A stretch of 6,757 bases of DNA from Actinomycetota bacterium. GTDB lineage: Bacteria; Actinomycetota; Actinomycetes; Nanopelagicales; Nanopelagicaceae. The first letter of the stretch is position 1, and each line of letters opens with the position of its first letter. The stretch spans positions 1 through 6,757 of the forward strand of contig WLQV01000060.1 in the NCBI GenBank assembly GCA_009697555.1, read 5' to 3'. Below the pieces are notes generated by a model. The model had not been told where the DNA came from. It searched no databases and saw only the letters and a list, made by a program, of their open reading frames with translations. Below, piece by piece: positions 1 through 6,757 of this stretch. Made by a program: the position numbers and the translations under genes.

Positions 1-1646
1 CGATCGTTAACATTATTGATACACCAGGCCACGCCGATTTCGGTGGCGAGGTAGAGCGCGGATTAGAAATGGTCGATGGCGTAATTTTGCTCGTCGATGC
101 ATCTGAAGGACCACTGCCACAGACTCGTTTCGTATTGCGCAAAGCGTTAGAAAAGAATTTGCCTGTAATTCTGCTCATCAACAAAGTAGATCGCCCCGAT
201 TCGCGAATTGCAGAAGTTGTCGATGAGACTTACGAACTCTTTCTTGATCTCGATGCCAATGAAGAGCAGATTGAATTTCCTGTTGTCTATGCATCTGCAA
301 AAGCAGGTCGTGCATCGTTAACGCGTCCAGCTGATGGCGGCATGCCAGAGGAAGAGAATCTCGATGTTCTATTCGACACTATCTTCTCTGCAATTCCGGC
401 ACCGGTTTATCACGAAGGTGCACCACTACAAGCACACGTCACTAACTTGGATTCATCACCATTTCTTGGTCGTCTTGCACTCTGTCGCGTACGCGAAGGT
501 GTTATTAAGAAGGGCCAGACAGTTTCCTGGATTAAGACAGATGGAACTATTGAAAAGGTAAAGGTTTCAGAGCTATTAATCACTGAAGCACTTGATCGCG
601 TTCCAGCACTTGAGGCTCATCCGGGCGACATCATTGCGGTTGCAGGTTTTGAGACCATTACATTGGGCGAGACTCTTGCCGATCTCGATAATCCACATGC
701 GCTGCCATTAATCATCGTTGATGAGCCATCGATTTCGATGACGATCGGTATTAATACATCACCACTTGCTGGAAAGAGTGGCAAGTTGCTCACTGCGCGC
801 CAAGTAAAGGGGCGCCTTGATGCAGAGTTGGTCGGTAACGTTTCACTTCGCGTACTTACTACTGAGCGCCCTGATACATGGGAAGTTCAAGGTCGCGGTG
901 AATTACAGCTTGCAGTTCTTGTCGAAATTATGAAGCGCGAAGGTTTCGAACTTACCGTTGGTAAGCCACAGGTAGTTATCAAGAAGATTGATGGCAAAGT
1001 TCATGAGCCAATGGAGCGTTTGACTATTGACGCACCTGAAGAATATCTCGGTGTACTTACTCAATTGATGGCGCTACGTAAGGGCCGCATGGAGCAGATG
1101 GTCAATCACGGAACTGGCTGGATCCGCTTGGATTACAAAGTTCCATCTCGAGGCTTGATTGGTTTCCGTACTGAATTTCTTACTGAAACTCGCGGCACTG
1201 GATTACTCCACCACGTATTCGATGGTTACGAACCATGGCATGGCGATATTCGTACTCGTGGCACTGGCTCGCTAGTAGCCGATCGCATGGGTGCAGTAAC
1301 TTCCTATGCGCTTTATAGCATTCAAGATCGTGGTTCGATTTTCGTTGAGCCAGGTGATGAAGTCTATGAAGGTATGGTCATTGGTGAGAATTCACGGAGC
1401 GAAGATATGGATGTCAATACAGTTCGCGAAAAGAAATTGACAAACATGCGCGCATCCGGAACTGATGAGTCGGAGCGTTTAATTCCGCCGAAGAAATTAA
1501 ACATGGAAGGCGCATTGGAGTTCTGTCGCGAAGATGAGTGCGTTGAAGTAACACCGGCTGTCGTTCGAATCCGCAAAGTAGTTCTGGATCAGAATGAGCG
1601 TGGCCGCCTTACCTCACGTGCGAAAAAAGCCAACCAAGATAGCTAA
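1..1646 (+). CDS. typA: Ribosome-associated GTPase TypA/BipA (5' end missing)
   Basis: TypA/BipA is a translational GTPase of the EF-G/LepA family. It binds the 70S ribosome and is linked to ribosome assembly and stress or cold adaptation. The reading frame is already open at base 3 and gives 547 codons before TAA at 1644-1646. TypA proteins are usually about 605-640 aa, so roughly 70-90 N-terminal residues, including the P-loop and switch I, lie off the left edge; the ATG at 69 is internal. Visible GTPase motifs are G3 [14 protein letters not shown] (from base 18), G4 NKVD (180-191) and G5 SAK (294-302). An EF-Tu-like barrel ([13 protein letters not shown]), EF-G domain III-like and V-like segments ([15 protein letters not shown]) and the TypA-specific C-terminal domain follow. 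That last domain shows [47 protein letters not shown] and a conserved end (ALEF...[12 protein letters not shown]). There is no frameshift. Identification is essentially certain. Confidence 0.97.
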   Translation, partial: IVNIIDTPGHADFGGEVERGLEMVDGVILLVDASEGPLPQTRFVLRKALEKNLPVILLINKVDRPDSRIAEVVDETYELFLDLDANEEQIEFPVVYASAKAGRASLTRPADGGMPEEENLDVLFDTIFSAIPAPVYHEGAPLQAHVTNLDSSPFLGRLALCRVREGVIKKGQTVSWIKTDGTIEKVKVSELLITEALDRVPALEAHPGDIIAVAGFETITLGETLADLDNPHALPLIIVDEPSISMTIGINTSPLAGKSGKLLTARQVKGRLDAELVGNVSLRVLTTERPDTWEVQGRGELQLAVLVEIMKREGFELTVGKPQVVIKKIDGKVHEPMERLTIDAPEEYLGVLTQLMALRKGRMEQMVNHGTGWIRLDYKVPSRGLIGFRTEFLTETRGTGLLHHVFDGYEPWHGDIRTRGTGSLVADRMGAVTSYALYSIQDRGSIFVEPGDEVYEGMVIGENSRSEDMDVNTVREKKLTNMRASGTDESERLIPPKKLNMEGALEFCREDECVEVTPAVVRIRKVVLDQNERGRLTSRAKKANQDS

Positions 1647-1657
1647 AAGATAGCTAA
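1636..1657. repeat. Exact 11-bp tandem duplication across the typA stop codon
   Basis: The 11-mer AAGATAGCTAA occurs twice with no gap, at 1636-1646 and 1647-1657. The first copy carries the last typA codons and its TAA stop; the second lies wholly in the spacer. Each unit contains the palindrome TAGCTA. A simple slippage or duplication event would leave the TypA protein unchanged and lengthen the spacer by 11 bp. I cannot tell from one sequence whether it has a function. Confidence 0.9.
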
Positions 1658-1698
1658 CTGGCGCCTTTTGTCGGAGCTCTCGGGTTGAATTACCTGTT
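1647..1698 (+). other. typA-adnA spacer, no clear terminator or promoter
   Basis: This is the only intergenic gap in the window. After the second repeat unit it contains a GGCGCC palindrome followed by TTTT (1660-1669), but the palindrome has no loop and would not form a normal intrinsic terminator. GGAG at 1673-1676 is 22 bases before the adnA ATG, too far for a typical Shine-Dalgarno site. No good -35/-10 pair is visible. Read-through from typA into adnA is therefore possible, but this is inferred from the absence of signals. Confidence 0.4.
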
Positions 1699-4600
1699 AT
1701 GAGAGGCGATAAAGAGGCAGCGATCGGGCCACTTCTTCGTGCGCCATTACTCAATCCTGAGTTAACTTTCGATACCGCGCAGCAGAAAGTTCTAGCGCAT
1801 TCGCAAGGCACTCTCATTGTTCTTGGTGGTCCTGGCACTGGCAAGACCACGCTGGCTGCAGAGTGTGCAGTGGAGCGAATTCGCAGCGCTGTCGATCCAT
1901 TAAAAGCCACTGACTCAATTCTCTTACTAACATTTGGCCGCGAACGCGCCAGCGAGCTGCGCGATCAGATTGCACTTCGCACGGGCACCACAATGAAAGA
2001 GCCGATCGCACGCACTTTCCACTCACTTGCATTCAGCATTCTTCACATGAGCAATGAGATTGATACGCCTGATGTTTTATTGATGTCTGGTCCCGAACAA
2101 GAGTTTGCGATTCGCGAAGTTCTTAATTATCACCTGGCACAAGCGGTGGCAGATCCCAGTAAAAATTATTGGCCAGCTGAATTAGCGAAAGCGCTAGAGA
2201 CGCGGGGCTTTGTTCGCGAATTGCGCGATCTCATTATGCGCGCCTCCGAACGCGGTCTCTCACCTGCACAACTTCGCGAGATTGCAGCCAAAAGTGGCGA
2301 GAAGTATTGGCAGGCAGCAGCAATTTTCTGGGAGCGCTATCTCGGCGGTTTAGCACTTGAGGGAAGTAGTGCGGTCGATAGCAAAATGCGAATCGATCCG
2401 AGTGAAATTATTATGGAAGCGGTCAGTCGCTTAGGTAGTGATTCCAATCCGACTCCGATTGCGCAAGAACTTCGCGCGAGATTTAACACGATCATCGTCG
2501 ATGAATATCAAGAGAGCGATCCTGCGCAGCGCCTACTCTTGCGAAAAATTCGCGGCAACGATCTCATTATTTTTGCAGATGGCGATAGCGCTGTTGGGCG
2601 CTTTCGTGGCTCCGATCCAGACACACTGCGCAGTGAATTCGCCGATTTAGCAAAGAGTGGCAAGTGCGAGGAGATTATTCTTAAGCACTCTTATCGCAAT
2701 AAATCAGTGATTCTCGATCTCACTAGTGAAGTGGCAGATCAATTCCGTTCAGTTGCAGTCCAACGTGAGCGCACTCCCGTGCATGAAGGCGGCAGCGCAG
2801 TAAGTGCCAGGTTGCGCAGCGAGAGCGAACAGGCGCAATTTATCGCCTATCAATTTCGCAAAGCCCACCTCATTGATGGGGTGCCATGGCGTGAGATGGC
2901 GGTCATTGTTCGCTCACCTGGTGCAACCGCACAAGCAATTCGTCGCGCCTTCGCGCATAGTGGCGTTCCAGTTTCCAATGCCAATGAAGCGTTAGTGAGC
3001 AATAGCGCCATTGCGCCAATTCTTCTCTTGGCAAAGATGGCGACATCGAGTGCGCCAATTTCCATTAATGATTGCCAGAAATTAATCCTTAGTGAATTAG
3101 GCGGCGGCGATGCTATTTCGTTGCGCCGAATTCGTCGGGCACTTCTTAGCGAACAAGAGCAGGGCCATGGCGATGAAGTAGGCGGTAAGAAATTTACGAG
3201 CGCCGAACTCATTGTTAAAGCGATTGATACTGGTGAAGTAAGTATCGAAGGCGGCGCACCACTCCTGCGCATTGCAGATTTACTTGAGAAAGCCCGTAGC
3301 GCAAATAAGGCAAAGGGTGCACAAGCAGAGGATCTCTTATGGGCAATTTGGGATAACGCACTCTCGGAGAGCGGCGAGAAGTTAAGTCTGCTCTGGCAGC
3401 GCACTGCAGTGCGTGGTGGCAATCGTGGCGCAATGGCCGATCGTGATCTCGATGCAATGATGCAACTCTTCGATGCGGCTCGTCGCCATGCCGAGCGCTT
3501 TCCCTACTCTCGTCCATCATCATTTATTGATGAAATTTTGCGCAGTGAAATTCTTGGCGATGTGATTACTACTAAAGGTCAGCGCCCTGATGTGGTTGAA
3601 ATTCTTACCGTGCACTCTGCAAAGGGGCGCGAGTGGGATCTCGTTGCGGTTGCCGGGTTACAAGATGGTGCTTGGCCCAATCTGCGCCAACGCGGCTCAC
3701 TTCTTGGTAGCGAACGCCTAGTTGAGATGCAGCGCCATAGTGTTTATGCGCGCCAAGAGCTCGAAGAGTTAGCTGCAAGTGGGCTAGCCCAAGATGAGCG
3801 GCGCCTACTTTATGTCGCACTCTCTCGCGCAAAGAGTTCGCTGGTTGTCAGTGCAGTGCAGCGCGAAGATGATGAACCATCGCGCTTCTTTGACGACATT
3901 GATTCCTATCTCAATGGTGAAATTTCCGAGGAGCGGCGAATCACCGAAGTACCACGGCCACTGACTGAGAGTGCACTCGTTGCCCAGTTGCGTCGTGAAG
4001 TGCACTTCGGCCAAGTGCAACCAGTGCGTGAGAAAGCGGCAGGAATTCTCCAACGTTTAGCTCAATCCGGAATTGCCGGTGCAGATGTGGAGAGTTGGCT
4101 CGGTGTTGCACCAATGAGCACAACTGCGCCAATAGTTAGCGATGGCGAGAAAGTTCGAGTCTCACCGAGTGCGCTCTATACCTTCGATGAATGTGGCTTG
4201 CGCTGGTTCTTAGAGAGCAGTGGTGGGCGAGATGGAGATTCATCGGCACAGAGTTTTGGAAATGCGATACATGGTCTTGCCGAGAAATTAGCGAAAGAGC
4301 CAGATCAGAATTTCACATCACTGAAAGATTTACTTAATCGCTCCTGGTCTTTGATCGATTCCAATTCTGGCTGGATTAGTCGCACCGAATTCGATCGCGC
4401 AGTTGGTGTACTCGAGCGAGTAGTGAATTATCACAATCAAGCAATTCTAGAGCGTCCCACTATTTATGCAGAGGCACGATTTAGAGTTGAAGTCGAGAAC
4501 GTCATTATTAGCGGAAGCGTTGATCGCTTAGAGATTGCCGCCGATGGCAAGGCGCTCGTTGTTGATTTCAAGACGAGCAAGAGCGCGATTTCGCCCAAGG

Positions 4601-4950
4601 ATGTTGCCGGACATATGCAGATGCGGGCTTATCAATTGGGCGTAACCGAAAGAGAATTTTTCATTGAAGAAGATGATGAAACTGGCTCAAGTGGTGTAAA
4701 GAAAAAGACTCCGATCGAGTTGACCGGTGAAACCTTAGGTGCCTCACTTCTCTATGTCGGCACCGATCACGCAAAGATTCCCGATCGCGATCAAGGCCCA
4801 CTTACCGAGAGCGATCAATCAGAGGTAATTGCACTTGCCAAGGAGATGGGTGGTTCAACATTTACCGCGACGGTAAATAAGAATTGCCAATTCTGCGCCG
4901 TCAGCACTTCATGTCCGCTCCAAATCGAAGGTCGGACGGTGATTGGCTAA
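1699..4950 (+). CDS. adnA: AdnA-type subunit of the AdnAB DNA helicase-nuclease
   Basis: This is a 1083-aa motor-nuclease of the UvrD/AddAB-like superfamily. In mycobacteria AdnA pairs with AdnB to unwind and resect double-strand breaks. Motor motifs: Q-motif region TAQQ (26-29), Walker A GGPGTGKT (43-50), Ia LLTFGRERA (76-84), Ib RTFHS (105-109), II VDEYQES (D268, E269), IV SYRN (R333), V LTVHSAKGREW (636-646) and VI DERRLLYVALSRAK (699-712). Motif III is unusual: ADGDSAVGRFRG (293-304) has serine where the family has glutamine. The C-terminal RecB-type nuclease shows H858, GSVDRLE (D942), VVDFKTSK (D956, K958) and QMRAYQ (Q974, Y978). C832 with C1063, C1066 and C1072 matches the AddB-type iron-sulfur arrangement (one Cys, then C-x2-C-x5-C). 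ATG 1699 is the only ATG, GTG or TTG in frame after the stop at 1651, although it lacks a close Shine-Dalgarno site. Length fits mycobacterial AdnA (about 1045-1055 aa). The downstream adnB overlaps by one base. A lone UvrD/PcrA is excluded by the nuclease domain and the paired partner. Confidence 0.9.
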   Translation: MRGDKEAAIGPLLRAPLLNPELTFDTAQQKVLAHSQGTLIVLGGPGTGKTTLAAECAVERIRSAVDPLKATDSILLLTFGRERASELRDQIALRTGTTMKEPIARTFHSLAFSILHMSNEIDTPDVLLMSGPEQEFAIREVLNYHLAQAVADPSKNYWPAELAKALETRGFVRELRDLIMRASERGLSPAQLREIAAKSGEKYWQAAAIFWERYLGGLALEGSSAVDSKMRIDPSEIIMEAVSRLGSDSNPTPIAQELRARFNTIIVDEYQESDPAQRLLLRKIRGNDLIIFADGDSAVGRFRGSDPDTLRSEFADLAKSGKCEEIILKHSYRNKSVILDLTSEVADQFRSVAVQRERTPVHEGGSAVSARLRSESEQAQFIAYQFRKAHLIDGVPWREMAVIVRSPGATAQAIRRAFAHSGVPVSNANEALVSNSAIAPILLLAKMATSSAPISINDCQKLILSELGGGDAISLRRIRRALLSEQEQGHGDEVGGKKFTSAELIVKAIDTGEVSIEGGAPLLRIADLLEKARSANKAKGAQAEDLLWAIWDNALSESGEKLSLLWQRTAVRGGNRGAMADRDLDAMMQLFDAARRHAERFPYSRPSSFIDEILRSEILGDVITTKGQRPDVVEILTVHSAKGREWDLVAVAGLQDGAWPNLRQRGSLLGSERLVEMQRHSVYARQELEELAASGLAQDERRLLYVALSRAKSSLVVSAVQREDDEPSRFFDDIDSYLNGEISEERRITEVPRPLTESALVAQLRREVHFGQVQPVREKAAGILQRLAQSGIAGADVESWLGVAPMSTTAPIVSDGEKVRVSPSALYTFDECGLRWFLESSGGRDGDSSAQSFGNAIHGLAEKLAKEPDQNFTSLKDLLNRSWSLIDSNSGWISRTEFDRAVGVLERVVNYHNQAILERPTIYAEARFRVEVENVIISGSVDRLEIAADGKALVVDFKTSKSAISPKDVAGHMQMRAYQLGVTEREFFIEEDDETGSSGVKKKTPIELTGETLGASLLYVGTDHAKIPDRDQGPLTESDQSEVIALAKEMGGSTFTATVNKNCQFCAVSTSCPLQIEGRTVIG

Positions 4951-4952
4951 TG
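4938..4952 (+). promoter_or_regulatory. adnB ribosome binding site and TAATG stop-start overlap
   Basis: The adnA stop TAA (4948-4950) and adnB start ATG (4950-4952) share one base. GGTGAT at 4938-4943 sits six bases before the ATG and can pair with the AUCACC stretch of the 16S 3' tail, so it is a plausible if non-classical Shine-Dalgarno site. The overlap suggests termination-reinitiation coupling, which would help keep the two subunits in equal amounts. The overlap is seen directly; the coupling is inferred. Confidence 0.6.
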
Positions 4953-6757
4953 GCTAAGACACTTATTACTCCAGAGGAGATCGCAAAGAAATTACAGGCA
5001 CTTGATACAAAGGTGCGAGTGCCGAGTAAATATCAGAGTCCGATCATCTCTTCACCGCTCGAACCAGCGGTAGTTATTGCCGGTGCTGGTTCTGGCAAGA
5101 CCGAGACGATGAGCAATCGCGTTCTCTACTTAGTAGCAAATGGTCTCGTCGATGCTGAAAATATCCTTGGCCTTACCTTTACCCGCAAAGCAGCTGGTGA
5201 ATTAGCGATTCGGATTCGCAAGCGCCTACGCCAACTCAAGCGAGCTGGCCTTATAGCAAAGAGTGCATCGATCGATGTCACTGTTATGACTTACCACTCC
5301 TATGCGGCGTCCATATTGAGTGAACATGCCATTCGCAATGGCATCGACGCCAACTCGCAACCGATCGGTGATGCTGCGCTCTGGCAATTAGCATCCTCAG
5401 TTGTTCGCAATTGGGATGGTGATTTCACAACAACAAGTGCTGTATCGACGGTGATCGATGATCTCTTGGGGCTCTCCAAATATCTACTCGAACATAGCGT
5501 TACTGGCGAAGAGCTGCGCAGCACTTCTCAAGATATTCTTGATCATATTTCCACTCTGCCCGGTACTCCTGCCAAAGCCACTCTTCGTACCCAAAAAGTT
5601 CTTACTAATCGGATTAATTTAATTGAGATGGTTGCTGAATTTGAGAGGCGTCGCAAAGATTTAGGTCAACTCTCCTTCGATGATCAGATGGCGATCGCGG
5701 CAGATCTAGCTGTGCAACATGAAGATATTCGCCGCTCCGAACGCACACGTTTTAAAGCAGTACTTCTCGATGAGTATCAAGATACTTCGCAATCACAGGT
5801 GCGCATGCTCTCAGCGCTCTTTGGTGGCGACAGTGGCCATCCTGTTATGGCAGTGGGCGATCCAGCGCAATCGATCTACACCTGGCGCGGTGCATCGGCC
5901 GGAACGATTCACTCATTTGGCCAACACTTTAAAAAAGCGGCAGGGCAGAGCGGGCCAGCGCAATTCTCACTGCCAGAGACATTCCGCAACGATGAAATAA
6001 TTCTCGAACTTGCCAATACCGTCTCATCGCAAATTTCGCAGAACCCCGCGAAGAAACTCCATGTACAAGCCTTAGTGAAGGGCCCAGCTGCTGGACCAGG
6101 TGAGTTAGTCGTAGGTGTTTACGAAGACATCACTGCAGAGGCAGCGGCAGTTGCTGAGCACATCGAGAAACTCTGGTTTGATCCAGCTCGCACTTCACAA
6201 GAACTCGATGATCAATCCACCTTTGCAGTCTTAGTGCGCAGTCGTAAATTAATTCCACCGATCGAGCGCGCACTTCGAGCCCGTTCGATTCCGGTTGAAG
6301 TCCTAGGTGTCGGCGGATTAATTCACTTGCCAGAGATCGCTGACATTATTTCGATGATGCGCATTCTCACTGATCCCGATGCCGGATCGAGTTTGATCCG
6401 CCATCTAGCCGGACCACGTATCAATCTTGGTCCCAAAGATTTGGCAGCGTTAGGTAGTTTTGCAAAGAAACGTGCAATGGCCCTCAATGAAAGTTCGCAC
6501 TCATTTGTCGCCAAAGTTATCGCAGGAAATCCCGATCAACTCGAAGCTGATGATCAATTCTCCGGCTCGGCCATCGACGCCCTCGATGAGATCACCAGCG
6601 CCCACCAATCAGATTTCACCGAAGTCGGTTGGCGACGACTCCTTGCCTTTGCTCAGGATTTACGCCGTCTGCGCCGGCGCGCGAGCGGTCCCATTGCAGA
6701 TTTCATTATTGAAATTGAGCAATATCTCAATCTCTCCCCTGAACTCTATTTCCGAGA
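4950..6757 (+). CDS. adnB: AdnB-type subunit of the AdnAB helicase-nuclease (3' end missing)
   Basis: An open frame starts at ATG 4950 and stays open for 602 codons to the window edge. AdnB proteins are about 1,050-1,100 aa, so a little over half is present. In mycobacteria AdnB is the leading translocating motor of the AdnAB end-resection complex. Motifs seen: conserved Q29 before the P-loop, Walker A GAGSGKT (45-51) followed by ETM as in AdnB proteins, Ia LTFTRKAA (75-82), Ib TYHS (114-117), SFDDQM (242-247), II LLDEYQDTSQ (D274, E275), III VGDPAQSIYTWRGA (302-315, Q307) and IV LPETFRN (R346). The later stretch VLGVGGLIHLPEIADIISMM and the AGPRINLGPKDL segment match the 2A/2B region of UvrD-like enzymes. 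Motifs V and VI and a C-terminal nuclease are beyond the edge, so nuclease competence cannot be judged. All visible motor residues are canonical, unlike AdnA motif III. UvrD/PcrA is the alternative on this fragment alone, but the overlap with adnA makes AdnB much more likely. Confidence 0.9.
   Translation, partial: MAKTLITPEEIAKKLQALDTKVRVPSKYQSPIISSPLEPAVVIAGAGSGKTETMSNRVLYLVANGLVDAENILGLTFTRKAAGELAIRIRKRLRQLKRAGLIAKSASIDVTVMTYHSYAASILSEHAIRNGIDANSQPIGDAALWQLASSVVRNWDGDFTTTSAVSTVIDDLLGLSKYLLEHSVTGEELRSTSQDILDHISTLPGTPAKATLRTQKVLTNRINLIEMVAEFERRRKDLGQLSFDDQMAIAADLAVQHEDIRRSERTRFKAVLLDEYQDTSQSQVRMLSALFGGDSGHPVMAVGDPAQSIYTWRGASAGTIHSFGQHFKKAAGQSGPAQFSLPETFRNDEIILELANTVSSQISQNPAKKLHVQALVKGPAAGPGELVVGVYEDITAEAAAVAEHIEKLWFDPARTSQELDDQSTFAVLVRSRKLIPPIERALRARSIPVEVLGVGGLIHLPEIADIISMMRILTDPDAGSSLIRHLAGPRINLGPKDLAALGSFAKKRAMALNESSHSFVAKVIAGNPDQLEADDQFSGSAIDALDEITSAHQSDFTEVGWRRLLAFAQDLRRLRRRASGPIADFIIEIEQYLNLSPELYFR

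Noticed and set aside
1437..1465. TTGACA at 1437-1442 as a -35 element for adnA
   Set aside because: It lies in conserved typA coding sequence, and no -10-like hexamer is present at the right spacing.
1645..1669. Possible intrinsic terminator (AAAAG pairing with CTTTT around GGCGCC)
   Set aside because: The stem is five mostly A-T pairs, with no GC-rich stem before the T run; it would not be stable.
2850..3422. Long minus-strand open frame (190 codons) opposite adnA
   Set aside because: It lies fully inside adnA, has no recognisable domain and reads as a low-information antisense shadow of the conserved plus-strand protein.
5690..5698. GCGATCGC octamer resembling the cyanobacterial HIP1 repeat
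   Set aside because: I see only one full copy, within adnB coding sequence, and the gene content is not cyanobacterial.
5300..6514. Short open frames on both strands at 5300-5524, 5719-6000 and 6323-6514
   Set aside because: They sit inside the adnB frame, which encodes clear helicase motifs over the same bases.
1699..6757. Two UvrD-like genes as an anti-phage or otherwise new defence system
   Set aside because: Both match the AdnA/AdnB pair closely in motif order and arrangement, and the first also in full domain content and length; no defence partner gene is present.

Overview
The window holds three genes, all on the + strand and tightly packed: the 3' part of typA (bipA), a complete adnA-type helicase-nuclease gene, and the 5' part of an adnB-type partner gene that runs off the right edge. 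There is one intergenic gap, of 52 bases. I found no RNA gene, mobile element or CRISPR array.

The organism is most likely an actinobacterium. A heterodimeric AdnA/AdnB pair, in which both subunits carry a UvrD-type motor and at least AdnA ends in a RecB-type nuclease, is the actinobacterial counterpart of RecBCD and AddAB. Base composition looks close to 50% G+C by eye, low for the phylum, and the packing is compact (1-base gene overlap, 52-base gap). Together these suggest a streamlined aquatic lineage such as the freshwater acI group (Nanopelagicales). That placement is an inference from composition and gene content, not from a database match.

Layout: positions 1-1646 encode TypA without its first roughly 70-90 residues, so the P-loop and switch I are off the left edge. 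Positions 1647-1698 are a short spacer containing the second copy of an exact 11-bp tandem repeat; I see no convincing terminator, promoter or close ribosome binding site in it. Positions 1699-4950 encode AdnA (1083 aa), with an N-terminal SF1A motor and a C-terminal PD-(D/E)XK nuclease bracketed by four cysteines in an AddB-like iron-sulfur arrangement. At 4948-4952 the adnA stop and adnB start overlap as TAATG, so the two subunits are probably translated in a coupled way. Positions 4950-6757 encode the first 602 codons of AdnB, with motor motifs Q through IV intact; motifs V and VI and any nuclease domain lie beyond the window.

Functionally, adnA and adnB would make one complex that resects double-strand DNA breaks. 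TypA is a ribosome-associated GTPase with no known role in that process, so its adjacency may be simple proximity or read-through. The window looks like housekeeping chromosome rather than a new system. The points most worth checking are the altered motif III of the AdnA motor, the tandem repeat at the typA stop, and the high density of GATC sites.
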